Source: Streptomyces sp. ICC1 (GTDB lineage Bacteria; Actinomycetota; Actinomycetes; Streptomycetales; Streptomycetaceae). Taken from it: a stretch of DNA of 64,000 nucleotides. Made by a program: the position numbers and the translations under genes. The DNA is taken from NCBI RefSeq assembly GCF_003287935.1, contig NZ_CP030287.1:3190267-3254266 (forward strand), in the 5' to 3' direction. This document shows, in pieces, positions 1 through 9,161 of this stretch. Position 1 is the first letter of the stretch, and every line of letters starts with the position of its first letter. The notes under the pieces were generated by a model that was not told the origin of the DNA, ran no database searches, and saw only the letters and a list, made by a program, of their open reading frames with translations.

Positions 1-77
1 TCGTCCTCGAAGGCCCAGCCCGGGAGTTCCCGCAACCGGTCCTCGATCTCCTTCTGCGAAAGCGGCTCTCTCGACAT
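1..77 (-). CDS. Pterin-4a-carbinolamine dehydratase (N-terminal part only)
   Basis: Only the first 25 codons lie inside the window. The visible N-terminus begins MSREPLSQKEIEDRL and reaches ELPGW near residue 21, the opening typical of short actinobacterial pterin-4a-carbinolamine dehydratases (PCD/DCoH). Family knowledge: a cytosolic enzyme of about 100 residues that dehydrates 4a-hydroxytetrahydropterin. The start is the ATG at 77, behind AAGGAG with a 7-nt spacer. The catalytic histidines lie beyond the left edge, so activity cannot be judged. The gene is divergent from the FAD oxidoreductase at 295. Confidence 0.7.
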   Translation of the reverse strand, partial: MSREPLSQKEIEDRLRELPGWAFED

Positions 78-101
78 CCACAGGCTCCTTCCCCGTACAC
101 G

Positions 102-130
102 ACTGCCCGATTGACCTGACGTGAAGTCAA
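102..130 (-). promoter_or_regulatory. Candidate promoter for the pterin dehydratase gene
   Basis: On the minus strand TTGACT (130-125) and GGCAGT (107-102) are separated by 17 nt. This would put the transcript start about 18 nt ahead of the ATG, leaving room for the AAGGAG. The -35 is good and the -10 is weak. Confidence 0.35.
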
Positions 131-194
131 GGTTCCCACAGCTCAGGGCACAGGGAAGGTTTCGCGCCATAGTGCGTGCGGGTGCTTCCGCGCC

Positions 195-255
195 TTCCGA
201 GACCACCGCGACGCCCCTATGCTCCTGCGCCGGACGTGACTGTTACCGCCGGTAA
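195..255 (+). promoter_or_regulatory. Candidate promoter and operator for the Tat FAD oxidoreductase
   Basis: TTCCGA (195-200) and TATGCT (218-223) are 17 nt apart, a reasonable SigHrdB-type promoter. Just downstream is the inverted repeat TTACC-GCC-GGTAA (243-255), then two direct copies of GGGTATCGA before the start codon. The repeat could be an operator; the XRE regulator just downstream of the gene is one possible ligand-binding partner (inference). Confidence 0.3.
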
Positions 256-294
256 TACCGCTGGGTATCGACCGGGTATCGAGGGGACACCATC

Positions 295-2109
295 GTGACG
301 CGCACAGGCAACTCCAGGCGCACGTTCATCGCGGGGGCCGCGGCCACCGCCGGCGCGTTATCCACGGCCGGGGCCCTGGCCGCCCCGGCCGAAGCGGCCG
401 CCGGGACGGAAGCGGCCACCGGGGCCACCGGGGCTGGCACCACCGGACCGGCGCGCCGCGTCGCCGTCCTCGGCGGCGGGGTCGCCGGCCTCACCGCCGC
501 ACACGAACTGGCCGAACGCGGCTACGCGGTCACCGTGTACGAGCGCCGGGCGCTCGGCGGCAAGGCCCGCAGCATGGACGTACCGGGCAGCGCGCGCGGC
601 GGCCGCCGCCCGCTCCCCGCCGAGCACGGCTTCCGCTTCATCCCCGGGATCTACCACAACCTGCCCGACACGATGCGGCGCATCCCCTTCCCCGGCAACG
701 CCAACGGCGTCTGGGACAACCTGGTCGCCCCGCGCGAGATGATGTTCGCCCGCGCGGCCGGCCGCGAGGACCTGCGCGCGCCCATTCCCTGGCCGGAGCA
801 CGCCCCCGCCGAGCTGACCCCCGACGAGCTGCGCCGGGCCCTCACCGGCATCCTCCAGTCGCTGGTCCGCCTCCCGCTCCACGAGACGGCGTACTTCGTC
901 AACCGCGTCCTCGTCTTCCTCACCAGCTGCGACGAACGGCGCGAGGACCAGTGGGAGCGGACCCCCTGGTGGGAGTTCACCCGGGCCGCCCGCATGTCGC
1001 AGGAGTACCAGCGCATCCTCGCGATCGGCATCACCCGCAACATCGTGGCGACCAAGGCCGAGGAGGCCTCCACCCGCACGGTCGGCACGCTCGGCGAGGC
1101 CTTCGTCTTCAACCTGCTGGGGCGGGGCGCGGACGGCCCGCCGGACCGGATCTTGAACCTGCCGACCAACGAGGCGTGGATCGATCCGTGGGAGGCCCGG
1201 CTGCGCGCGCTCGGAGTCGAGTTCAACATCGGCTGGACGGTGCGCGAGGTGCGCTGCGCGGACGGCCGCGTGAGCGGGGTGCTCGTCGAGGACCCGGCCG
1301 GGGCCGTGCGGACCGTCACCGCCGACCACTACGTCAGCGCGCTGCCCGTGGAGCACGCCCGCCCCACCTGGAGCGCCGCGCTGCGGGCGGCCGACCCGAT
1401 GCTGGGGCGCTGCGACGAGCTGCGGACCGACTGGATGACGGGCATCCAGTTCTACCTCACGGAGCGCGCGCCCCTCGTCCACGGACACCTCAACTGCATA
1501 GACTCCCCCTGGTCGTTGACGGCGATCCAGCAGGCCGAGCACTGGCCGGCGCGCGATTTCCCCGCCGACTACGGGGACGGCGCCGCCGTGGACTGCCTGT
1601 CGGTCGACATCTCCGAATGGGACAAGCCCGGGATCCTGTACGGGAAGACGGCCAAGCAGTGCACCCGCGAGGAGATCGCCCGCGAGGTGTGGGCCCAGTT
1701 GAAGGCCTCGCTCAACGACACCGGCAGGACGCTGCTGTCGGACGGGAAGCTGCACTCGTGGTTCCTGGACCCCGGGGTGGACGGGACGGGCACGCCGAAC
1801 CCCACCAACCAGGACCAGTTGCTGATCCACCCGACCGGCACCTTCCACAACCGGCCGAGCGCGGGCACCCGCATCCCCAACTTCTTCCTCAGCGGGGACT
1901 ACGTGTCCGTCGACATCGACCTCGCGACGATGGAGGGCGCGAACGCCTCGGCCCGCGCCGCCGTCAACTCCCTGCTGGACCGGGACGGTTCGAAGGCGTC
2001 GCGGTGCACGGTCCGGCCGATGTACCGGGCCCCGGAGTTGGAGCCCTTCAAGCGCAACGACCTGTGGCGCCACCGGCTCGGCCTGCGCAACGCCTTCGAC
2101 CTGGGCTGA
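295..2109 (+). CDS. Tat-exported FAD-dependent amine-oxidase-fold oxidoreductase
   Basis: A 604-residue flavoprotein. The N-terminus carries a twin-arginine signal (NSRRTFIAGAA) followed by an Ala/Gly-rich stretch, so export as a folded holoenzyme is likely. A Rossmann FAD motif (GGGVAGLTAAHELAERG) follows near residue 60, and a C-terminal FAD-contact segment (FLSGDYVSVDIDLATMEGA) lies near residue 530. The fold is the phytoene-desaturase/hydroxysqualene-dehydroxylase branch of the amine oxidase superfamily; the substrate cannot be told from sequence. The start is GTG 295 behind GAGGGG. Codon 22 is TTA (358-360), a rare codon in this genome type and a marker of bldA dependence. The next gene, an XRE regulator, follows after 23 bp but probably has its own leaderless promoter. 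Confidence 0.82.
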   Translation: MTRTGNSRRTFIAGAAATAGALSTAGALAAPAEAAAGTEAATGATGAGTTGPARRVAVLGGGVAGLTAAHELAERGYAVTVYERRALGGKARSMDVPGSARGGRRPLPAEHGFRFIPGIYHNLPDTMRRIPFPGNANGVWDNLVAPREMMFARAAGREDLRAPIPWPEHAPAELTPDELRRALTGILQSLVRLPLHETAYFVNRVLVFLTSCDERREDQWERTPWWEFTRAARMSQEYQRILAIGITRNIVATKAEEASTRTVGTLGEAFVFNLLGRGADGPPDRILNLPTNEAWIDPWEARLRALGVEFNIGWTVREVRCADGRVSGVLVEDPAGAVRTVTADHYVSALPVEHARPTWSAALRAADPMLGRCDELRTDWMTGIQFYLTERAPLVHGHLNCIDSPWSLTAIQQAEHWPARDFPADYGDGAAVDCLSVDISEWDKPGILYGKTAKQCTREEIAREVWAQLKASLNDTGRTLLSDGKLHSWFLDPGVDGTGTPNPTNQDQLLIHPTGTFHNRPSAGTRIPNFFLSGDYVSVDIDLATMEGANASARAAVNSLLDRDGSKASRCTVRPMYRAPELEPFKRNDLWRHRLGLRNAFDLG

Positions 2110-2132
2110 GCCGGCTGGGCTAACTTCGTGTC

Positions 2133-2936
2133 ATGACGACTGCGAAGGTGGGCGCCCTGCTGCGCATGTGGCGGGAGCTGCGCGGGATCAGCCAGCTGGA
2201 ACTGGCGGGCCGCGCCGACTCCTCCTCCCGGCACATCAGTTTCGTGGAGACCGGCCGCTCCCGGCCGAGCGAGGAGATGGTGCTGCGGCTCGCCGACCGG
2301 CTGGACGTGCCGGTGCGGGACCGCAACGCCCTGCTGCTGGCGGCCGGTTACGCGCCCCGATACGCGCACACCCCGCTCGACGATCCGTCGATGACGGTGC
2401 TGCGCGAGGGGCTGGAGCGGCTGATGGCCGGCTACGAGCCGTATCCGGCGCTGGTGGTGGACGCGACGTACAACGTGGTGGCGGCCAACCGGGGCATCAT
2501 GATGCTGATGGAGGGGCTGCCCGAGCACCTGCTGGCCGGCCCGCTCAACGCGATGCGGCTGACCCTGCACCCCGAGGGCCTCGCCCCGCGGATCCGCAAC
2601 CTGCCGCAGTGGCGGGGGCACCTGCTGGAACAGATGGAGCGGCAGATCGCGCTGGTCCGCTCGGCGCCGCTGCGCGCCCTGTACGAGGAGGTGGCCGCCT
2701 ATCCGGCCCATCCCGCCGATCCGGCGTCGGAGCGGCCCGGCGGCGCGCCGGAGGAAGTGGTCGCGCACATCGCGCTTCCGCTGCGGATCGAGCACGACGG
2801 ACACCTGCTCTCCTTCGTCTCCTCCATCTCCACCTTCAACACCCCGATGGACGTGACCGTGGCCGAGCTGGCCATCGAGACCCTGCTCCCCGCCGACCCG
2901 GCGACGGCGAAGTACCTGCGGTCACTGGCTCCCTGA
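2133..2936 (+). CDS. XRE-family regulator with MmyB-like ligand-binding domain
   Basis: A 267-residue regulator. Residues 5-65 form a helix-turn-helix (LRMWRELRGISQLELA ... ISFVETGRSRPS). Residues 95-265 match the MmyB-like, PAS-related sensor domain, with YPALVVDATYNVVAANRG as landmark. Members in Streptomyces commonly control an adjacent oxidoreductase or transporter in response to a small ligand. The ATG is preceded by TAACTT (2121-2126) and only 6 nt, so the mRNA is probably leaderless. Its 3' end overlaps by 15 bp with the convergent membrane-protein gene. Confidence 0.88.
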   Translation: MTTAKVGALLRMWRELRGISQLELAGRADSSSRHISFVETGRSRPSEEMVLRLADRLDVPVRDRNALLLAAGYAPRYAHTPLDDPSMTVLREGLERLMAGYEPYPALVVDATYNVVAANRGIMMLMEGLPEHLLAGPLNAMRLTLHPEGLAPRIRNLPQWRGHLLEQMERQIALVRSAPLRALYEEVAAYPAHPADPASERPGGAPEEVVAHIALPLRIEHDGHLLSFVSSISTFNTPMDVTVAELAIETLLPADPATAKYLRSLAP

Positions 2937-3344
2937 GCCCGCCCGCAGCGCGAGGTGCTGCAGGAGCGCGAAGGAGCCGACGACGAGCGCCTGCGCCGGG
3001 ATCCACAACGCCCCGGCCACGGTGGGGGAGAACCAGGCGAAGACGGCGACCAGACTGAGCGCGGCCCAGGCGCAGTTCGTCTCGATGACGAGCTTCACCG
3101 GGAGGGCCGGGGGCTGCGGGCGCGAGGCCAGCAGGGCGACGCCCGCGCCGTAGACCAGCAGCAGGGCGCCGAGCCCGAGCAGCAGGCCCTGCCCGACTCC
3201 GAGCAGCCGGCCGAGCGGAGCGGAGAAGGCGGCGTAGGCGAGCCCGTTGCCGGCGGTGACGACGGCGTCGAGGGCGAGCACGCGGCGCAGCGCGAGCCGC
3301 GGGACGGGGGTGCGGGCTACGGCGGTGAGCAGGGTTGCGGACAT
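2922..3344 (-). CDS. Four-pass membrane protein of unknown function
   Basis: A 140-residue, strongly hydrophobic protein with about four transmembrane helices (around residues 22-45, 52-72, 84-104 and 111-132). No catalytic motif is visible. It resembles small integral membrane proteins often found next to MmyB-type XRE regulators in Streptomyces. The start is the ATG at 3344 behind GGAGG (spacing 9). The gene converges on and overlaps the end of the XRE gene by 15 bp. Confidence 0.7.
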   Translation of the reverse strand: MSATLLTAVARTPVPRLALRRVLALDAVVTAGNGLAYAAFSAPLGRLLGVGQGLLLGLGALLLVYGAGVALLASRPQPPALPVKLVIETNCAWAALSLVAVFAWFSPTVAGALWIPAQALVVGSFALLQHLALRAGSGSQ

Positions 3345-3556
3345 GGCGGATCAGCCTCCATCGAGGATCGAATGCGCTGGCGGGGTACGGGTGACCCGGG
3401 CTCCGGAGCCGAGTGCGCGACCCCGGAACCCGATGGCCCCACTGTGCCGCCGGGGCCCCGGCCCGGTCGATTACCTCCGGGGTCATGCCCCTCGGCGGGG
3501 GTCCGGCGTCCCCACCTTCTTTGAGCCGGACGGAAAGAAAGGTGGAGGGTTTCCCT

Positions 3557-3584
3557 GTTCCGCCACGGAACCGGGGACTAGGCT
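3557..3584 (+). promoter_or_regulatory. Candidate promoter/operator of the four-gene cluster
   Basis: An inverted repeat GTTCCG-CCA-CGGAAC (3557-3571) lies about one -35 distance upstream of TAGGCT (3579-3584). A regulator bound there would cover the -35. The cluster's own first gene encodes an HTH-type protein, so autoregulation is plausible (inference). The rest of the 292-bp gap 3345-3636 shows nothing else recognisable. Confidence 0.35.
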
Positions 3585-3636
3585 TCACGCAGAGCGACCA
3601 GATCGAACCTTCTCTCTACTGACGGAGAAACGCCCG

Positions 3637-4700
3637 GTGCCAGCCGCCGACCGACCCGACCTCACCGCGGCCTGGGGCCGCGTCTCGGGGTTGGCGGAGC
3701 GGCGCGGACAGGACCCCGCGCAGGTGCTCGCCGCGGAGCGGCTCGGCCACCTGTCCGGGGTCGACCCGGCGCGCATCCCCCGGGTGTTGGCCGGCACCGC
3801 CACCGAACCGCCCTTGTGCGAGCGGGTGCACCGGCGCTTCCTGCGGCTGCGCGCCACCCGGCTCGACAAGCACGGCCGGGAGTGGCCGCTCTGCGCCATC
3901 GCCGAGGACTTCGACGCCCCGGGGGCCTCCCTCGGCCCGCTCAACGCCGGCACCGGACTGCCCCGGCTCGGCCACGCGGCCGGCGTGCAGCGGTTCTTCG
4001 GGGTCTACGCCGGGTTCCTCCTCGCCGACGCCAAGAGCGCGGTGGAGCGGGCCCTGGCCGCCACCGGTCCCGGGAGCGGCTCGGGGGGCGACGACCTGGA
4101 GCACCTCTCGTACCTCACGGGCATCACCCCGCAGGACATCCGGCTCACCCTCGACGGGAACCCGCCCCGCCTCCCCCTGAAGGAACAGGTGCGCGGCCGG
4201 TTCGAACACCTGCGCCGCACCAGGCCCCGGGCGGACGGGCAGCCGTACTCGCTCTCCGCGATCGCCGGGTCCTTCGACGCGTCGGGCCAGTCCCTGACCC
4301 GCCTCGCCCAGGGCGAGGGACTGCCCAACCTCGCGGCGGCCGCCGGGATCCAGCGCTTCTACGGGGTCGAGAGCGGATTCCTGCTGGCCGACGACACCGA
4401 GGCGCTGGCCGCCGCCCTCGCCGGGATCCAGCGCGAACTGGAGTCCGAGGAACGGTCCGCCGAGAACCCGATGCTCGCCGTGATGCGGGCGCACGACGTG
4501 CGCGGCATCGTCACCCGGGCGGGCCGGCTCTCCCCGGCGGGCTGGAGGTCGCTGGCCGACCACCTGGACGACCTGCTGGCGCGGGAGGGGCAGTTGGGCC
4601 GCCCGCCCGGGCCCGCGCCGCGCCGCGCGGACCAGCGCGCCGCGGGCGCCGGCGCCGGCGCGCGCGGCGACCACGCGGGCACCGGCGAGGGGGAAGCACG

Positions 4701-4704
<4 letters not shown>
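3637..4704 (+). CDS. HTH protein with two tandem XRE-like modules
   Basis: A 355-residue protein, first gene of a coupled cluster. It contains two homologous ~100-residue units. Unit one has CAIAEDFDAPGASLGPLNAG and ends GVQRFFGVYAGFLLADA. Unit two has SAIAGSFDASGQSLTRLAQG and ends GIQRFYGVESGFLLADD. Each unit follows the layout of actinobacterial XRE proteins (..A..f..sg..l..lr.G...n....la..aGv..ffgv...fll.d), so the protein looks like a covalent tandem of HTH modules. The C-terminal ~90 residues include a third helical segment and an Ala/Gly/Arg-rich tail. The start is GTG 3637 behind ACGGAG; upstream in-frame starts lack a ribosome site. The stop overlaps the next start (GTGA). Confidence 0.65.
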
Positions 4705-5318
<614 letters not shown>

Positions 5319-5426
5319 GCGCGGACCCGTGAACACGCCCGGCGGCCCGCCACCGCCCGCCCGCCCCGCCGACGCACCTCCTGCGCCGATGCGTCCTCGC
5401 ACGGCCCCGACAGAGAGCACCACACG

Positions 5427-6905
5427 ATGACCAAGTCTTCCCCGCCCCGGCACGCCGTCGTCATCGGCGGCAGCCTGTCCGGCATGCTCGCGGCAGCCGT
5501 CCTCGCCGAGCACACGACGGTCACGATCATCGAGGCGGACGCCCTGCCACAAGGCCCGGAGCCGCGCCGCGGACTCCCCCAGGCCCGGCACACCCACCTG
5601 CTGTGGTCCGGCGGCGCGCGCGCCATCGAGAAGATCCTGCCCGGCATCACCGACGACTGGACGGCAGCGGGCGCCTTCCGCCGCAGCCTGCCCACCGACC
5701 TGGTCACCAAGACCGCCCAGGGCTGGCTGCCGCGCCACGGCGAGATGCAGTTCAACATCTCCTGCAGCCGCGACCTGCTCGACTCGGTGGTCCGCTCCCG
5801 CGTCATCGGACTGGACGGGGTCACCATCCTCCAGCAGAGCCGGGTCCGGGGCCTGGAAGGCACGGCCGACCGGATCACCGGGGTCCGGGTGGACACCGCC
5901 GGAGCGGAGAACCGCCTGGTCCCCGCCGATCTCGTGGTCGACGCGAGCGGCCGCGGCTCCCGGTCCCGCACCTGGCTGGAGGCGCTCGGCGTGAGCGGCC
6001 TCAAGGAGGCCGGGGTGGACTCCGGGCTCGTCTACGCGACCCGCATCTTCGAGGCGCCCGAGGGCGCCCACGCCGCGGGCTTCCCGATCATCAACGTGCA
6101 GTCCGACCCCCGGGTGCCCGTACCCGGCCAGACCGCGACGATCGTCCCGATCGAGGACGGCCGCTGGCAGGCCACCCTGTCCGGCACCCGCGGCGGCCAG
6201 CCCACGGGCGACCCGGAGGCCTTCATCCCGTTCGCCAAGGGGGTCCGCGACCCCATCGTCGGCGAGCTCCTCGAAGGCAGGAAGCCGCTGACCGACGTCT
6301 CGGTGACCCAGGGCACCGCCAACCGCCGGATCTTCTTCGAGAAGGCCGACCTGCCCGACGGCTTCTTCGCCGTCGGCGACTCGGTCGCCACCTTCAACCC
6401 GCTCTACGGCCAGGGCATGACCGTCGCCGCCCAGGGCCTGCTGGCCGTGCGTACGCTGCTGCGCGCCAAGGGCCTGTCGCACCCGTCCATCGGCCGCGAG
6501 GCGCAGCGGGCCATCGCCCCGCAGGTGGCCGTCGCCTGGGACCTCGCCACCTCGCAGGACATCCTGTACCCGGGCGCCACCGGCATCGAGCCGCGCGCCG
6601 GGGCCGGACTGCTCAACGCTTACGTGGACCGGCTGATGACCGGCGCCACCACCAAGTCCTCGCTCACCGCCGCCCTGCTCCAGGTCATCACCATGAACCG
6701 GGCTCCCTCGTACTGGATCCGCCCCGGCGTGGTCTGGGACGTGCTGCGCGCCTCCGGGCGGGGCGCCCCGAAGGCGCCGCCGCTGACCGCCGCCGAGCGG
6801 ACGGTCGCGGGCCTGGACCAGGACGGGCCGGCCGCGCCCGCGGCGCCCGCCGGGGACTCCGCGGGCTCCCCGGACCCCGCCGATCCCGTCGGACAGGCCC
6901 GGTGA
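5427..6905 (+). CDS. FAD-dependent monooxygenase-type oxidoreductase
   Basis: A 492-residue flavoprotein of the group A hydroxylase/2-polyprenyl-methoxyphenol-hydroxylase fold. Residues 10-30 hold the FAD motif (VIGGSLSGMLAAAVLAEH), DASGRGSRSR near residue 175 is the DG-type motif, and VGDSVATFNPLYGQGM near residue 315 is the GD motif. The C-terminal ~100 residues end in a Pro/Ala-rich tail. There is no signal peptide. Third gene of the coupled cluster; its TGA overlaps the GTG of the next gene. Same family as FAD proteins repeatedly found beside MAB_1171c-type membrane proteins; substrate unknown. Confidence 0.8.
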   Translation: MTKSSPPRHAVVIGGSLSGMLAAAVLAEHTTVTIIEADALPQGPEPRRGLPQARHTHLLWSGGARAIEKILPGITDDWTAAGAFRRSLPTDLVTKTAQGWLPRHGEMQFNISCSRDLLDSVVRSRVIGLDGVTILQQSRVRGLEGTADRITGVRVDTAGAENRLVPADLVVDASGRGSRSRTWLEALGVSGLKEAGVDSGLVYATRIFEAPEGAHAAGFPIINVQSDPRVPVPGQTATIVPIEDGRWQATLSGTRGGQPTGDPEAFIPFAKGVRDPIVGELLEGRKPLTDVSVTQGTANRRIFFEKADLPDGFFAVGDSVATFNPLYGQGMTVAAQGLLAVRTLLRAKGLSHPSIGREAQRAIAPQVAVAWDLATSQDILYPGATGIEPRAGAGLLNAYVDRLMTGATTKSSLTAALLQVITMNRAPSYWIRPGVVWDVLRASGRGAPKAPPLTAAERTVAGLDQDGPAAPAAPAGDSAGSPDPADPVGQAR

Positions 6906-7390
6906 TCGAAGGGCTCGTGCTCTACGTGCCGGGTGCGGTGATCGCCACGGCACTGGTGGTCAAGGCGCCGACGCTGCGGCGGGGCCGGGACCAGCCCCTC
7001 ATGCGCGCCGTGTGCACGCTGCTCGTCGTGGGCTCGCCGGCCGTGTTCCTCTCCGCGCCGCCGACCATCGTCGCCGTCAACCGGCTGACGGGCGTCGCCA
7101 ACTTCTCGGCACCCCTGGTGTACAGCCTGCTCACCGCCTTCTCCGGCGCGTGCATCGTGCTGATCCTGCACTGGAGCGGCCTCGCGGCGGCCTGCCGGCG
7201 CCGGCAGGCGGCCGACCGGGCGGGCCGCGGCGCGGAGGGCGCCGGACTCGGCACCGGAGCCGGTGCCGGTGCCGGCACCGGCCGCCCCGCTCCGTACCCG
7301 CTGGACTCCCGCCCGCTGACCGAGCTGGCCCGGGAGTTCCACGCCTCGCCGATCGTGGCCGAGGCCCGCCGCCGGGCCGCGGGGGTCTGA
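6902..7390 (+). CDS. Shortened MAB_1171c-like (DUF6545-type) membrane protein
   Basis: A 162-residue protein starting at GTG 6902 within the stop of the FAD gene. The first ~95 residues (LVVKAPTLRRGRDQP, then APPTIVAVNRLTGVANFSA) match the N-terminal three membrane helices of MAB_1171c-family putative transporters, which are normally about 400 residues. The rest is a low-complexity Gly/Ala linker and a short tail (LTELAREFHASPIVAEARR) that resembles the extreme C-terminus of the family. The middle helices and most of the cytosolic domain are therefore missing. Either an in-frame internal deletion or a natural short form; the former seems likelier. Confidence 0.55.
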   Translation: MIEGLVLYVPGAVIATALVVKAPTLRRGRDQPLMRAVCTLLVVGSPAVFLSAPPTIVAVNRLTGVANFSAPLVYSLLTAFSGACIVLILHWSGLAAACRRRQAADRAGRGAEGAGLGTGAGAGAGTGRPAPYPLDSRPLTELAREFHASPIVAEARRRAAGV

Positions 7391-7392
7391 CG

Positions 7393-7421
7393 GCGGGCCT
7401 GTGCGGCCGCAGGAGGCCCGC
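7393..7421. terminator. Hairpin between convergent genes
   Basis: GCGGGCCT (7393-7400) pairs with AGGCCCGC (7414-7421), with a self-complementary TGCGGCCGCA in the loop. It lies 2 bp after the stop of the MAB_1171c-like gene and could terminate that transcript. There is no T-run, as is usual in Streptomyces. Confidence 0.45.
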
Positions 7422-7526
7422 GGGCGCCCGGGGGCGGCCAAGGGGGCGGCGGGCTCACGGTGCCGCCTCTGAGCCCCCTGCGGGCCGCAGACGGGCCACA
7501 GGGGGCCGTAGGGGGTCGCAGGCGGC

Positions 7527-9026
7527 TCAGGCCGCCGCCACCGCCGCCGCCTCGCCCGTCAGGACCTTGAGCCGCTTGGTGAAGAAGACCATCACCGCGC
7601 CGGCCGCGATGACCATCGCGCCCTGCCACAGGAAGTTCCAGCTCTGCCCGATGACCGCGTCGAGCCGGGGCAGCTGCGCGCCGATCGCGTCTCCGGTCGC
7701 GGCGGCCAGGAACCAGACGCCCATCATCTGGTTGGTGAAGGCGCGCGGGGCGAGCTTGGTGGTGACCGACAGGCCGACCGGGCTCAGGCACATCTCGCCC
7801 ATGACCTGGATCACGTACACGCCCACGAGCCACATCAGCGAGACCTTCACGCCGTTGGAGGCGATGGCCGCGGCGCCCGACATGACCACGAAGGAGCCGC
7901 CGGTCAGCAGCAGGGCCAGGCCGAACTTGAACGGGGTGCTCATGTGCTTGCCCCGCCGGACCCAGAAGGCGGCGAAGACCGGGGCCAGGACGATCACGAA
8001 GAGGGACGGCAGCGACTGGGTCCAGCTGGCCGGGATGTGCCAGCCCAGCAGGGACAGGTCGGTCTTCTGGGCGGCGAACAGGTTCAGCTCGTTGCCCATC
8101 TGGTCGTAGACCAGCCAGAACAGCGTGGCGGCCAGGAAGAGCCAGACGTAGGCGCGCAGCCGGGTCTTCTCGACCCGGTCGATCTTCGGGCTGCGGTACA
8201 TGGAGTACAGCACGCCCGCCGGGACCACGACGGCGACGACCGTGAGCACGAAGGTGATGTTGTCGATGCTCAGGGCGTGCGAGGCGCCGAGCAGGCCGAT
8301 CAGGACGGCCGTGAAGACCAGGCCGTACGCGGAGGACTTGCGCAGCTTGGCCCGCTCGGCGGCGGTCAGCCGGACCACGGGCTCGGCGCGCAGCTGCCCG
8401 GAGAGCTTGCGGCCGCCGAGGACGTACTGGACCAGGCCGAGGGCCATGCCGACGGCGGCGGCGCCGAATCCGAGGTGCCAGTTGACCTCTTCGCCGAGGT
8501 AGCCGACGACGAGGGGGGCCATGACCGCGCCCAGGTTGATGCCCATGTAGAAGATCGAGTAGCCGGCGTCGCGGCGCTGGTCGTCCTCGGGGGCGTAGAG
8601 CCGGCCGACGAGGGCGGAGATGTTCGGCTTGAGCAGCCCGGTGCCGATGACGATGAGGACCAGGCCGGGCCAGACGAAGACCGGGTCGGGGACGGCCATC
8701 AGGACGTGGCCGGCCATGATGACCACGCCGCCCCACAGGACGGCCCGGCGGGCGCCGAGGAACCGGTCGGCGATCCAGCCGCCGGGCAGTGCCAGCAGCG
8801 AGATCATGGCCATGTAGACGCCTTCGACGGCCTCGGCCGTGCCCTCGTGGAGGGCCATGCCGCCGTGGGCGCGGGAGGCTGCCAGGAAGTGCACGAGGAT
8901 GGCGACCATGCCGTAGAGGCTGAAGCGCTCCCACAGCTCGGCGAGGACGAGGGTGGCGAGCCCGCGCGGGTGGCGCTCCCGGCCCGTCCCCGCGGTGTCC
9001 GGTCCCGAGGCCTTCTGCATATCCAT
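7527..9026 (-). CDS. POT/PTR2-family proton-coupled peptide transporter
   Basis: A ~499-residue major-facilitator protein with 12 or more predicted membrane helices. The diagnostic N-terminal ELWERFSLYG (the ExxER proton-coupling motif) sits in helix 1, and the PTR2 signature region GINLGAVMAPLVVGYLG follows. The family imports di- and tripeptides with protons across the inner membrane. The start is taken as ATG 9026 (MDMQKASG); an in-frame GTG at 9038 is an alternative, with GAGG 13 nt upstream. It lies downstream of a strong hairpin that ends the folD transcript, so it is probably expressed separately. Confidence 0.88.
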   Translation of the reverse strand: MDMQKASGPDTAGTGRERHPRGLATLVLAELWERFSLYGMVAILVHFLAASRAHGGMALHEGTAEAVEGVYMAMISLLALPGGWIADRFLGARRAVLWGGVVIMAGHVLMAVPDPVFVWPGLVLIVIGTGLLKPNISALVGRLYAPEDDQRRDAGYSIFYMGINLGAVMAPLVVGYLGEEVNWHLGFGAAAVGMALGLVQYVLGGRKLSGQLRAEPVVRLTAAERAKLRKSSAYGLVFTAVLIGLLGASHALSIDNITFVLTVVAVVVPAGVLYSMYRSPKIDRVEKTRLRAYVWLFLAATLFWLVYDQMGNELNLFAAQKTDLSLLGWHIPASWTQSLPSLFVIVLAPVFAAFWVRRGKHMSTPFKFGLALLLTGGSFVVMSGAAAIASNGVKVSLMWLVGVYVIQVMGEMCLSPVGLSVTTKLAPRAFTNQMMGVWFLAAATGDAIGAQLPRLDAVIGQSWNFLWQGAMVIAAGAVMVFFTKRLKVLTGEAAAVAAA

Positions 9027-9104
9027 CGATGCGTTCACATATTCATTGGAGCCTCGGGTCGGGGCGCACGGATCGTCCTTTCGGCCGTTACCGGCGGAAA
9101 GCAG

Positions 9105-9132
9105 ACGCCCCGGGCCCAAGGGCCCGGGGCGT
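9105..9132 (-). terminator. Rho-independent-like terminator of folD
   Basis: A perfect 12-bp GC stem with a four-base loop (ACGCCCCGGGCC opposite its complement), located 29 bp beyond the folD stop. It is stable enough to stop transcription without a U-tract, the common actinobacterial form. It separates folD from the transporter gene. Confidence 0.75.
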
Positions 9133-9161
9133 TCCTCACGCGGAGGGGGACCCGGTGCGGG

